28,905 nucleotides of DNA from a virus: IMG/VR virus record IMGVR_UViG_3300008266_000341, positions 1-28,905 of that record; one strand, written 5' to 3'. The notes below the pieces were generated by a model that searched no databases, was not told the origin of the DNA, and worked only from the letters and a program-made list of their open reading frames with translations. The translations under genes were made by a program, and so were the position numbers. Below, one piece after another: positions 21,409 to 28,486 of this stretch. Positions within the stretch are counted from its first letter, which is position 1; every line of letters begins with the position of its first letter.

Positions 21409-21645
21409 ATGAAGAAATCCGCACCCAAGAACATCCCCGAGGTCAAGGCCTACGCCGTCATCCCCGGCACGCGCTACATCCTGCTCCACGACGGCGTCCT
21501 CGCGAAGCCCCTGACGAGCACTATGAAGCCCTCCGGCCCCGCCTACAACATCGTCATCGACGGCAAGGTCCGCCAAGTCCCGCTCTCCGTCCTCCAGGAG
21601 TCCATCGGCCAGCCCGACATCCGCGACCTGATCCGCAAGGACTGA
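21409..21645 (+). CDS. Hypothetical protein
   Basis: 78 residues. A beta hairpin (YAVIPGTRYILLHDGVLAKPL) is followed by YNIVIDGKVRQVPLSVLQESIG and a C-terminal helix. This resembles small beta-barrel or transcription-control folds but no motif is diagnostic. ATG 21409 follows the leader CACCTTTCCCAACCT. It lies between the resolvase and the annealing protein and may be co-expressed with them. Confidence 0.55.
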   Translation: MKKSAPKNIPEVKAYAVIPGTRYILLHDGVLAKPLTSTMKPSGPAYNIVIDGKVRQVPLSVLQESIGQPDIRDLIRKD

Positions 21646-21659
21646 CCTCCCCTTTCCCT

Positions 21660-22250
21660 ATGCCTAAAGAACCCACACCTACCAACCCGTCCGCCGCCTT
21701 TGTGGCCGCCCTCAAGGCGCTTCACAACCCAAAGGCCAATGCAATCAACCCGGCTTTCAAAGCGAGGTACGTCAAACTCGATTCGCTTTTGGACGCCATC
21801 AAAGAAGGGTTCGCCGATCACGACGTCACTCTCGTCCAACACATGGCGAGCGACGAGAACAAGGTCGGCGTCGTCACCTATCTACTCCACGGAGCATCGG
21901 GCGAGACGCTGCCGAAGGAACCGAAGGCCGTCATGGTGAACGCGCAGGGACTGAGCGCTCAACAGATCGGGGCCAACGTGACCTACCTTCGACGAATGAC
22001 CGCCGCGACCGCCACGGGCATCAGTGTGGACACGGATGATGACGGCGCTACGGCCTCACGCCCGACCATCACCGGCTCGGGTCGCCCGTGGACCGCATTC
22101 ATCCCCGCCGACCTTACGGAGAAGGCGAAGGCCTACGTCGTCGGCAAGGGCTGGCTCAAGGACGGCCAGCAGCTCATCGACCTACCCCAGGAGCACGTCA
22201 CCACGATCCTCGGAAACCAGACCGCTTTCCTCAACGTCATCCGCCGATGA
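21660..22250 (+). CDS. ERF-family single-strand annealing protein
   Basis: 196 residues. The core matches the ERF recombinase family: NPAFKARYVKLDSLLDAIKE (residues about 30-49), then VGVVTYLLHGASGETL and QQIGANVTYLRRMTAATATGI, ending in DTDDDGA. ERF proteins bind and anneal single strands, like Red beta and RecT. Here it works with the RecE-like exonuclease encoded about 1 kb downstream. The C-terminal 70 residues (RPWTAFIPADLTEKAKAYVVGKG in two parts) are less conserved. Leader CTCCCCTTTCCCT before ATG 21660; the end overlaps the next gene in ATGA. Confidence 0.85.
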   Translation: MPKEPTPTNPSAAFVAALKALHNPKANAINPAFKARYVKLDSLLDAIKEGFADHDVTLVQHMASDENKVGVVTYLLHGASGETLPKEPKAVMVNAQGLSAQQIGANVTYLRRMTAATATGISVDTDDDGATASRPTITGSGRPWTAFIPADLTEKAKAYVVGKGWLKDGQQLIDLPQEHVTTILGNQTAFLNVIRR

Positions 22251-22486
22251 GCAAGCCCGACGACTTCGACCCCTTCGACCCCATCAAGGCCGCGATGGGC
22301 TCCATGCACAACGCCAACCTCCTCGCGGCCAAGGACGCCCGAATCCGTCAGCTGGAGGAACGCCTGGAAGGGATGCGCGAGGCAGGCGACCAACTCTGGT
22401 ACTGCATCCGCCACGCCCAGCGCATCGACGCTGAAGAACGAAACGAAGCCGTGCAGGAATGGCAGGAGGCCCGTAACCATGGCTGA
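22247..22486 (+). CDS. Small coiled-coil protein
   Basis: 79 residues starting MSKPDDFDPFDPIKAAMGS, then a long charged helix (RIRQLEERLEGMREAGDQLW, and IDAEERNEAVQEWQEA). Likely an oligomeric coiled coil. Located between ERF and further small genes, coupled by ATGA to ERF; it contains the SD site of the next gene (AGGAGG at 22464). No function assigned; helper for the recombination proteins is conjecture. Confidence 0.5.
   Translation: MSKPDDFDPFDPIKAAMGSMHNANLLAAKDARIRQLEERLEGMREAGDQLWYCIRHAQRIDAEERNEAVQEWQEARNHG
22464..22469 (+). promoter_or_regulatory. Shine-Dalgarno site of the gene at 22479
   Basis: AGGAGG nine bases before ATG 22479. One of the few clear SD sites in the window; spacing equals that of the large terminase gene. 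Confidence 0.7.
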
Positions 22487-22697
22487 AGACCACGCCGAGT
22501 TCTGGATGAAGGCCTGTCGGCACGCCGAGGAACGGTCGGCCAACCAGATGCAGACCATCGCCGAACTGCGCTTCGCCGGCAACGAGCTCGTCCGCGTCCT
22601 GAACGACCTCGCCGACTACCATCAACTCGACGCCATCTCCAAGGCCGTGGTGATCGCCACCATCGCCAAGTGGAACCGCGCAAAGACCGGCCAATGA
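22479..22697 (+). CDS. Small helical protein
   Basis: 72 residues, nearly all helix (HAEFWMKACRHAEERSANQM, LRFAGNELVRVLNDLADYH). It has a clear SD site, unlike most neighbours, and overlaps the genes on both sides. It belongs to a chain of short coupled genes between ERF and RecE-like exonuclease. Function unknown. Confidence 0.5.
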   Translation: MAEDHAEFWMKACRHAEERSANQMQTIAELRFAGNELVRVLNDLADYHQLDAISKAVVIATIAKWNRAKTGQ

Positions 22698-22933
22698 GCG
22701 ACACCCCCAAGGGCATCGAGCGGATCGCGGCCACCGTCCGCGGCCAGTACGCCCTGCTCCTCCTCCTGGACGGCTACCCTTACGTCGAACTGACCGCCCG
22801 TAAGCACGCCGATTTCCTGACCGACCTGAACGCCTGGAAGCGCAAGACCTACCCGTCCCTCGCCCGTTCGGTCGTCCGATTCTTTACGCTCGCTCCGAGC
22901 GGCGAGGTCAAAGAACTTACCTTCACCAAATGA
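22694..22933 (+). CDS. Hypothetical protein
   Basis: 79 residues from ATG 22694, overlapping the preceding stop in ATGA and followed by a gene with the same overlap. It has a helix (KGIERIAATVRGQYALLLLLDG), a middle with KHADFLTDLNAWKRKTYPS, and beta strands at the end (VVRFFTLAPSGEVKELTF). No motif recognised. Confidence 0.5.
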   Translation: MSDTPKGIERIAATVRGQYALLLLLDGYPYVELTARKHADFLTDLNAWKRKTYPSLARSVVRFFTLAPSGEVKELTFTK

Positions 22934-23277
22934 CGAACCGCGAATACCTCAGGAACCTCCTGACGCAACTAGCCGGCGAACTGGCCACCCTCCGCCCGAC
23001 CTCTTTCGAGGGCATCGCCGGTGACGCCAACGCGCTCGCCGAATCCATCATCGCCGCCAACAACGAGCTCGACGCCCTGGACGCCGAGAAGATTGAGGAG
23101 GCCTACCACGTCAAACCCATCTACGACCGCATCAAGGCCGTCGTCGCGCACGAACGCGTCCTGCGCAATCAGCTCGACCGAATCGCCCTCGCGGCCGACA
23201 ACGCCATCGACCTCTGCAACCTCATCTCCGCGCACGTCGAAGAGCACACGCCCGGAGAAGACGACGCAGCCCTCTGA
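22930..23277 (+). CDS. Helical protein of unknown function
   Basis: 115 residues, almost entirely helical and acidic. Segments include EYLRNLLTQLAGELATLRP, NALAESIIAANNELDALDA, VLRNQLDRIALAADNAIDL and the tail VEEHTPGEDDAAL. Coiled-coil dimer likely. It ends the coupled chain; a C/A-rich leader then precedes the exonuclease gene. Function unknown. Confidence 0.5.
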   Translation: MTNREYLRNLLTQLAGELATLRPTSFEGIAGDANALAESIIAANNELDALDAEKIEEAYHVKPIYDRIKAVVAHERVLRNQLDRIALAADNAIDLCNLISAHVEEHTPGEDDAAL

Positions 23278-23304
23278 CCTTTCCCAACCCAAACGCATAC
23301 ACCC

Positions 23305-24108
23305 ATGCCTCAGATCAGCACCCGCACCGAATACGACACCACGCAGGCTCTTAATTACAGCCTGGCAAAGGCCATCTTGGTATCCCCTGCCCACGGCAAG
23401 GCCTACCTCGAAAGCCCCCGCGAACAGACGCCGGCCCTCCGCCTCGGCTCCGCGATCCACTGCTCCGTCCTCCAGCCTGAGCTCTACGCTCAGACCTACG
23501 CCACCGCCCCCGAAGGCCTGGACCGCCGCACCAAGGCCGGCAAAGAGGCCTACGAGGCCTTCAGCGCCGCCAACGTGGGCAAGACCATCCTGAGCGCCGA
23601 CGAAGCCGCCCTGACCGAAGAGGTGACCATCGCCGCCACCGCTCTGCTGGCCCGTCACGGCGTCCTCATCGAGAAGGCCGAAGTGATGTACGCAGTCGAG
23701 TACTGCGGCGTCCCGCTCAAGTCGGCCATCGACCTCGTCGCCAAGGACGGCTACCTCTGGGACCTCAAGACGTGCGAAGACGCCTCGCCCCGCGGAGCCC
23801 TCAATGCGCTGCGCTCGTACCGCTACAACCTTCAGGCACACTTCTATCGCACCGTCTACGAGATCGTGACCAAGGAACGCCCCCTCGGCTTCCGCTTCGC
23901 CTTCGTCGAGAAGAAGCCCCCGTATGCGACCGCCGTCTACGAGATCGGCCCCGAGCTGATGTCCTACGCCGTCGCCGATTTCGAGAAAGCCGTGACCCTC
24001 TACAAGTCGTGCACCGCCCTGGACGAATGGCCGGGCTACCCGACCGAGGTTCAGGTGCTCGACATCAACGCTCCGGCCACCGCCGCCTCCACCATCACCT
24101 TTGCCTAA
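23305..24108 (+). CDS. RecE-like PD-(D/E)XK exonuclease
   Basis: 267 residues. It has the PDDEXK core of RecE/DUF3799-type exonucleases: a GSAIH motif at about 49-52 (H52), D143 in LKSAIDLVAKDG, the pair D153/K155 in LWDLKTC, and Q177/Y181 in YNLQAHFYRTVYE. The enzyme degrades one strand of duplex DNA from ends, giving tails for the ERF annealer; together they form a Red-like recombination system. Leader TTTCCCAACCCAAACGCATAC before ATG 23305, no SD site. The next gene begins one base after its stop. Confidence 0.85.
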   Translation: MPQISTRTEYDTTQALNYSLAKAILVSPAHGKAYLESPREQTPALRLGSAIHCSVLQPELYAQTYATAPEGLDRRTKAGKEAYEAFSAANVGKTILSADEAALTEEVTIAATALLARHGVLIEKAEVMYAVEYCGVPLKSAIDLVAKDGYLWDLKTCEDASPRGALNALRSYRYNLQAHFYRTVYEIVTKERPLGFRFAFVEKKPPYATAVYEIGPELMSYAVADFEKAVTLYKSCTALDEWPGYPTEVQVLDINAPATAASTITFA

Positions 24109-24109
24109 C

Positions 24110-24577
24110 ATGGAACCCAACAACGAAAAGACCCCCCTGTCTGACATCTCCGTCAGCGGGACCTACAAGCTCAAGCTCTTCCCGATGAAGTTCGGCAAGT
24201 TCTACCAGGACACGAACCGCGAGACTGGCAACCCGACCGGCACGATCTCCTACCGTTTCTTCTTCTGCGACGATAAGGGCAACTGCCTGAGCAAGTACTT
24301 CAGCAGCCGAAGCCCGAAGGCGCTGAACCTCCTCCGCGCCAAGTTCGGCGGCGGCTGGGCCGAAGACAAGGACCTCCTCCGCTCCGACTGCACAGAAGCC
24401 GAGTTCATCGAGTTCATGCGCCCGGCTTTCCTTCAGACCTGTCTCGTCGGCGTCGAAGTGACCGACAAGGGCGTCGGCTCCACTGGACGAAAGAAATACG
24501 CCTACTCGCTTACCTACCCACGCGGCTCCCAGAAGCCCACGGTCGCCGAGCCCACGCCCGAGAACCCGCCCTTCTGA
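24110..24577 (+). CDS. Putative single-stranded DNA-binding protein
   Basis: 155 residues with a beta-rich, OB-like arrangement (GTYKLKLFPMKFGKFY, then GTISYRFFFCDDKGNCLSKYF) and a disordered tail ending NPPF, similar to the acidic tip (DIPF) that SSB uses to recruit partners. Located directly after the RecE-like exonuclease, where phages often place an SSB-like (DUF669-type) protein that coats exposed strands. Classical SSB motifs are not obvious, so the family is uncertain. Start ATG 24110; the longer ORF from a TTG at 24101 is less likely. Ends in TGATG with the kinase-like gene. Confidence 0.5.
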   Translation: MEPNNEKTPLSDISVSGTYKLKLFPMKFGKFYQDTNRETGNPTGTISYRFFFCDDKGNCLSKYFSSRSPKALNLLRAKFGGGWAEDKDLLRSDCTEAEFIEFMRPAFLQTCLVGVEVTDKGVGSTGRKKYAYSLTYPRGSQKPTVAEPTPENPPF

Positions 24578-25158
24578 TGCAACCCATGTCCGCCCCGACC
24601 CTTGTCCTGATCTCCGGCTTCGCAAGGGCGGGGAAGGACACCCTCGCGGAAGGCATCCTTGAGTGGTCACGCCGCCCGTCGCGCAAGACCTCCTTCGCCG
24701 CCCACCTGAAGGACGCCGCGAACGACTTCCTCTGGTCGCTCAACATCGAGGCCGACTTCCATAACGAGGCCTTCAAGGTGAAGCATCGGGACGTGCTCGT
24801 CACCCTAGGCAAGTTCGCCCGGTCGCTCAACCCGGACATCTTCGCCGAGAACCTCGCCCACTACGTCCCGATCCAGATGACGCCCGACGAGGTCGCACCC
24901 GAGACGGTGGTCTGTTCCGACTGGCGCTACATCAACGAGCTGCGCGTCTGCCAGTCCATCCTCTGGGACTTGGGCTGGAAGGTCCGCACCGTCTACGTCT
25001 CCACCGCCGGCGTCGGCCCCGCGAACGACGAGGAGCTCGACAGCATCTGCGAGATAAAACAGTTCCACTCGTTCGACCAGGAGTTCGTCTTCGCCCCTAA
25101 CTCCCGGCAGTGCATCCTGGCCGAGGGCCGCCACCTCGCGAAGACATGGAACCTCTGA
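24577..25158 (+). CDS. Deoxynucleotide monophosphate kinase-like P-loop protein
   Basis: 193 residues. The N-terminus has a P-loop G14-F-A-R-A-G-K20-D-T22, as in dNMP kinases of T4 gene 1 type (GxxxxGKDT). Then FAAHLKDAANDFLW, with a helix in the NMP-binding position, VVCSDWRY (Asp-Trp-Arg, a typical central motif) and the C-terminal EIKQFHSFDQEF. It would phosphorylate dNMPs to dNDPs, feeding phage DNA synthesis. Two ATGs: 24577 (overlapping the previous stop) and 24586; the first is used here. It overlaps the next gene by 13 bases. Confidence 0.8.
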   Translation: MQPMSAPTLVLISGFARAGKDTLAEGILEWSRRPSRKTSFAAHLKDAANDFLWSLNIEADFHNEAFKVKHRDVLVTLGKFARSLNPDIFAENLAHYVPIQMTPDEVAPETVVCSDWRYINELRVCQSILWDLGWKVRTVYVSTAGVGPANDEELDSICEIKQFHSFDQEFVFAPNSRQCILAEGRHLAKTWNL

Positions 25159-25481
25159 ACCTAGGCGAGGCCATGTCGGCCGACGAGCGGATCGCGTGGG
25201 CCAAACGCGCAGGCCTGACCGAGGAGCGCATCGCCTTCCTGCTCGCCTGCCCGAAGTTCACGCGCACGGGACGCAACGACAAGCCGGCCTTCATCAAGAC
25301 CGAGAACCCGAACCACCACCTCCAGAAGCTCGGCGCCTGCTGGTGGCTGCGCATCCGTCGGCGCAAGACCGACATCCTCCACAACCTTGGCAAAGACCTG
25401 GAGACGGCCAGACGCCACCGCGACGAGATGCTCGCAGCCTACGACGCCGGCCTGCCCATCCCGCACCTCCAAAGCAAATGA
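25146..25481 (+). CDS. Hypothetical protein with basic C-terminal half
   Basis: 111 residues. The first part, MEPLNLGEAMSADERIAWAKRAGLTEERIAFLLAC in pieces, is helical; the centre has a strongly basic strand-like stretch (GACWWLRIRRRKTDILHNLG) and a helix (LETARRHRDEMLAAYDAG). This looks like a small DNA-binding domain. ATG 25146 is chosen over the ORF-start ATG 25110, because it is the best of several nearby starts inside the kinase gene end. Coupled to the metallophosphoesterase gene by ATGA. No family recognised. Confidence 0.55.
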   Translation: MEPLNLGEAMSADERIAWAKRAGLTEERIAFLLACPKFTRTGRNDKPAFIKTENPNHHLQKLGACWWLRIRRRKTDILHNLGKDLETARRHRDEMLAAYDAGLPIPHLQSK

Positions 25482-26239
25482 GCAAACTGACCAAGTTCAT
25501 CTTCGCCTCAGACAGCCACGGCGACATGGCCGACCCGGAGGCCTTGGCTGCCCTCTACGAGTTCACGAAAGACTTCGGCGGGAGCAGCGTCCTCAAGATC
25601 GCCGGCGGCGACCACTACGACTTCCGCTCCCTGCGCAAGGGCGTCGGCACGGACAAGGAAGGCGCTGAATCCCTCCAGGCTGACATCGAGGAGGGCAAGG
25701 ACTTCTTCACCCGCTGGCGTCCTAACGTCTGGCTCTGGGGAAATCACGAACACCGGCTCGATGCCGCCCAGGGCTCAGGCTCCGCTCTCGTCCGCGACTA
25801 CTGCCAAGGCGTGAAGGACCACATCAATGCCCACGCGCGCAAATGCGGAGCAAAGGTCATCCTGCCTTACCACGCCGACAAGGGCGTCTACCGCCTTGGC
25901 CCTGTGGCGATGATACACGGATACGCACATGGAGCCAACGCCACCGTCGTACAGGGGCTCCATTACAGCCCGTTCGGCGGCGCTCTGATCCACGGCCACA
26001 CCCACAACCTGGCGAGCATCGCCCTGACGAAGCACGGGGGCGGCAACGCCTTCTCGGCCGGCTGTCTCTGCCGTAAGGAGGACATGATCTATTCGGCTCA
26101 GCGCCTAGCCTCAGCTCGTTGGGGGTCGGGCTTCGTGGCCGGCTTCGTGACCGCCGGCGGCCAGTACAAAGCTTGGCTCGTCCACAAGATGGGAAGCCAA
26201 TGGATTTGGACCAAAGACCTGAAGACCTTCACCCCCTGA
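25478..26239 (+). CDS. Calcineurin-like metallophosphoesterase
   Basis: 253 residues with the complete two-metal signature: D12-x-H14 (SDSHGD), G-G-D45 (GGDHYD), G-N89-H-E (WGNHEHR), H147 (IHGYAH) and G-H174-T-H (HGHTHN). The substrate may be a phosphoester or nucleic acid: phage members of this family include DNA-end nucleases, nucleotidases and cyclic-nucleotide phosphodiesterases. No accessory DNA-binding domain is seen, and the position next to dNMP-kinase and helicase genes suggests a nucleotide or DNA substrate. Start ATG 25478 (ATGA overlap); a longer open frame begins inside the preceding gene. Confidence 0.85.
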   Translation: MSKLTKFIFASDSHGDMADPEALAALYEFTKDFGGSSVLKIAGGDHYDFRSLRKGVGTDKEGAESLQADIEEGKDFFTRWRPNVWLWGNHEHRLDAAQGSGSALVRDYCQGVKDHINAHARKCGAKVILPYHADKGVYRLGPVAMIHGYAHGANATVVQGLHYSPFGGALIHGHTHNLASIALTKHGGGNAFSAGCLCRKEDMIYSAQRLASARWGSGFVAGFVTAGGQYKAWLVHKMGSQWIWTKDLKTFTP

Positions 26240-26243
26240 GCTC

Positions 26244-26534
26244 ATGGCCAAGTCAAAGAAGAAGATGCTCTACACCCGCGTCGGCAACGACCCGGTCCTG
26301 CTCGCCGTGATGGCCGAGATTAACCGCAGCGCCGTGAAGCCGCCGAAAGGCTTCCTCACCCGCGACCAGTGGGCGGCCAAATGGAAACTCAAGGCCGGCC
26401 ACACGGCCAGCATCTACATCAAGAAAGCCCTCGCGATCGGCGCCCTGGTCAAGGCTCGTTACCGAATCCTGATAGGCAAAAGCAAACGGCTCCGCGCCGT
26501 GGACCATTACGGGCCACCGCCCCGCAAGCGGTAA
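26244..26534 (+). CDS. Small basic winged-helix-like protein
   Basis: 96 residues, Lys/Arg-rich at both ends (MAKSKKKM...KSKRLRAVDHYGPPPRKR). The middle contains FLTRDQWAAKWKLKAGHTASIYIKKALAIGALV, a helix-helix-strand order reminiscent of a winged helix, in which HTASIYIKKALA would be the recognition helix. A DNA-binding role before the helicase, for example as loader or origin-binding factor, is possible but unproven. Start ATG 26244, four bases after the previous stop. Confidence 0.55.
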   Translation: MAKSKKKMLYTRVGNDPVLLAVMAEINRSAVKPPKGFLTRDQWAAKWKLKAGHTASIYIKKALAIGALVKARYRILIGKSKRLRAVDHYGPPPRKR

Positions 26535-26582
26535 AACATTTGACCACGCCGACGCACATCGGCACAACCCCACCTCCCTCCT

Positions 26583-27929
26583 ATGCCTCTCCCATCCGCC
26601 ATCGACGCGGAACGCCACCTCCTCGGCGTCCTGCTGCGCGATGCCCTCCCTCTCCCTGACGGCCTGATCCCTTCGGACTTCCACGAACCGAAGCATCAGG
26701 ACATCGCCTCGGCCATCAAGGCCGTCTCCGACACCGGCGTCCCGCCTGACGAACTGGTCGTGACCAACAAGCTGCGCGAGGCCAAGTCTCCCGCCGAAGC
26801 CCACTACATCTCCGAACTGACGACCAACGTCGGCGCGTCCCTCCTCAACGCCGGCTGGGCCGACCTCATCAAGCGCAAGGCCGCCCTCCGTCAGATCAGC
26901 CTCACGGCCAGCCGACTGCTCGCCCACGCAAACGAGGAAGGCGCTGACCCCGAAGCCCTGGTCGCATTCACGGAAGGCTCCCTCAAGGTCGCCAAGGGAC
27001 GCACGGACAAACGGGACACGGCCGAACTGATGCCCCTCTCTGTCCTCCGCTCGTTCGACGCGGACAACGACCCCACCTGTCTCGTCGGGAACCGCTGGCT
27101 CTGCAAGGGCGGCTCCCTGCTTCTCGTCTCGCAGTCGGGCGTCGGCAAGTCGTCCTTCACGTTGCAGATGCTCATCTGCCTAGCCATCGGCCGTCCCTTC
27201 TTCGGCATCCAAGCCAAGCGGCCTTTGCGTATCGTCATGGGGCAGGCCGAGAACGATTCTGGAGACGTGGCGCAGGCTTTCCAGAGCATTTGCCAAGGCC
27301 TGATGCTCTACCCGGACGAGGAACGGCTGCTCGACGAGAACCTCCACATCTACCGCGACACCCACTCGGTCGGCCCTGCCTTCATCGAGCGGATGCGCGA
27401 ACTGATTATCCGGCACAACGCGGACTGGTACACTTGCGACCCCCTGATGAGTTTTTGTGGGATAGAGGTTTCTGATCAGAAGCAGATGACCGAGTTCCTG
27501 CGCCACGGCATCAACCCAGTCCTGGAAGAGACGGGGGCCGTCTTCATGGCCGTCCACCACACCACGAAGCCCCGCTCGGCCAAGGACAAGGAAGGCCAGA
27601 CCGTGGCCGACCTCGCATACGCGGGGAGCGGGAGCTCAGAACTCACGAACTGGGCTCGCGAGGTCGCGTGCCTCCAGCGCTGCCAGGGAGACGAACCCGT
27701 CTTCAAGTTCGCCCTGACCAAGCGCCGCGGCCGTGCCGGCCTCAAGGACCACGCCGACGACTTCGCCAACGAGATCACCATCCGCCACGCCCGGCAGAAA
27801 GGGGTCGTCCGTTGGGAGTACGCCACCCCCGAGGAGGCCACCCCCGCCCAAACGGCGACCAGACCCGTCCGCAGGGATGGCGATTCCAGCCCCGCCAAGG
27901 GGTCGCCAAGGCGTTTCCAAGCCGACTGA
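26583..27929 (+). CDS. Replicative helicase: DnaB N-terminal domain joined to RepA/RecA-type ATPase
   Basis: 448 residues. Residues 1-100 resemble the DnaB N-terminal domain (DAERHLLGVLLRD, later HYISELTTNVG). After a linker, an AAA_25/RepA-like motor begins: Walker A S183-Q-S-G-V-G-K189-S-S, a catalytic Glu223 in MGQAEND, Walker B WYTCDPLMSF with D286, and VHHTTKP at 324-330. A basic, Pro-rich tail (RPVRRDGDSSPAKGSPRRFQAD in two parts) ends it. It would unwind DNA at the replication fork; no separate primase or polymerase is found. ATG 26583 has no SD site and is preceded by a 48-base leader with TTTGACC at 26540 and a C/A-rich end. Confidence 0.85.
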   Translation: MPLPSAIDAERHLLGVLLRDALPLPDGLIPSDFHEPKHQDIASAIKAVSDTGVPPDELVVTNKLREAKSPAEAHYISELTTNVGASLLNAGWADLIKRKAALRQISLTASRLLAHANEEGADPEALVAFTEGSLKVAKGRTDKRDTAELMPLSVLRSFDADNDPTCLVGNRWLCKGGSLLLVSQSGVGKSSFTLQMLICLAIGRPFFGIQAKRPLRIVMGQAENDSGDVAQAFQSICQGLMLYPDEERLLDENLHIYRDTHSVGPAFIERMRELIIRHNADWYTCDPLMSFCGIEVSDQKQMTEFLRHGINPVLEETGAVFMAVHHTTKPRSAKDKEGQTVADLAYAGSGSSELTNWAREVACLQRCQGDEPVFKFALTKRRGRAGLKDHADDFANEITIRHARQKGVVRWEYATPEEATPAQTATRPVRRDGDSSPAKGSPRRFQAD

Positions 27930-27954
27930 GGGTCAACCCCCTCATCCCCCACCT

Positions 27955-28077
27955 ATGACCCCCCTTTCCCTACCCCCTCAAGGTCCGACTCAAGGTCCGA
28001 CTCAAGGTCCGTCCTTATCTTACGATAAGGGGTTCTTCGGGCTTACCCCCTCCGCTGGAGCGTCGGGACGCCCTTGA
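27955..28077 (+). CDS. Possible 40-residue low-complexity protein
   Basis: From ATG 27955 (leader TCATCCCCCACCT) to TGA 28075-28077. It encodes a Pro/Gln/Gly repeat (PTQG)2-like, then SLSYDKGFFGL. It overlaps three 12-base direct repeats and a hairpin, so the coding look may be secondary to a DNA or RNA role. No RNA-binding or enzyme motif seen. Confidence 0.3.
   Translation: MTPLSLPPQGPTQGPTQGPSLSYDKGFFGLTPSAGASGRP
27977..28011 (+). repeat. Three 12-base tandem repeats (iteron-like)
   Basis: CTCAAGGTCCGA occurs at 27977-27988 and 27989-28000, then CTCAAGGTCCG at 28001-28011. They lie about 50 bases after the helicase gene and directly before a hairpin. Short direct repeats next to a helicase gene are typical of replication origins, but repeat-encoded peptide and slippage expansion are also possible. 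Confidence 0.6.
28013..28030 (+). repeat. Hairpin next to the iteron-like repeats
   Basis: CCTTATC (28013-28019), loop TTAC, GATAAGG (28024-28030): seven perfect pairs. The stem is AT-richer than its surroundings. No T tract follows, so it is a poor terminator; an origin or regulatory hairpin is more likely. Confidence 0.55.
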
Positions 28078-28102
28078 ACGCTGTCCAATTCAACCCCCCG
28101 AG

Positions 28103-28486
28103 ATGACCCAACCCAAACCGAGGAAGGCCACCCCTTCCCAACTCCGCTACCTAGCCGTCAAACGGCGCTGGACTAGGATCAGGCTCAAGGCCTGGAGGGA
28201 GATGCCCGACAGGATGGAAGCGGCCAGACGCGAGGCCACCAAGGAGGCAGCAAGGAAGAGGAGAGACAAGAACGACGGACTCCGTCAGGTCGTGGCTACT
28301 TGGCCGGACACCCTGACCGTCCCTGAGCTGAGGGAACGGATCGCGGCCGACATCGACTACAAGGGCAAGCCGTCCTCCCTGGTCTGGCGTCTACGCCGGC
28401 ACGGGATGCTTTCGTTCCGCGAGGACGGACGATGGGTCAACCTTTGCACCTTGAAACCGAGGAATGATGGGCAACCTGTTTTGTAA
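28103..28486 (+). CDS. Basic protein with predicted DNA-binding C-terminus
   Basis: 127 residues, Lys/Arg-rich (RKATPSQLRYLAVKRRWTRIRL; EAARREATKEAARKRRDKN). The C-terminal half has LTVPELRERIAADIDYKGKPSSLVWRLRRHGML, a winged-helix or HTH-like order. It could be a regulator or a packaging-associated factor. ATG 28103 follows the leader AATTCAACCCCCCGAG; its stop overlaps the next ATG by one base. No family recognised. Confidence 0.55.
   Translation: MTQPKPRKATPSQLRYLAVKRRWTRIRLKAWREMPDRMEAARREATKEAARKRRDKNDGLRQVVATWPDTLTVPELRERIAADIDYKGKPSSLVWRLRRHGMLSFREDGRWVNLCTLKPRNDGQPVL

Noticed and set aside
26540-26583. Promoter before the helicase (TTTGACC)
   Set aside because: No -10 sequence at suitable distance; kept only as a possible TTTGAC-box match.
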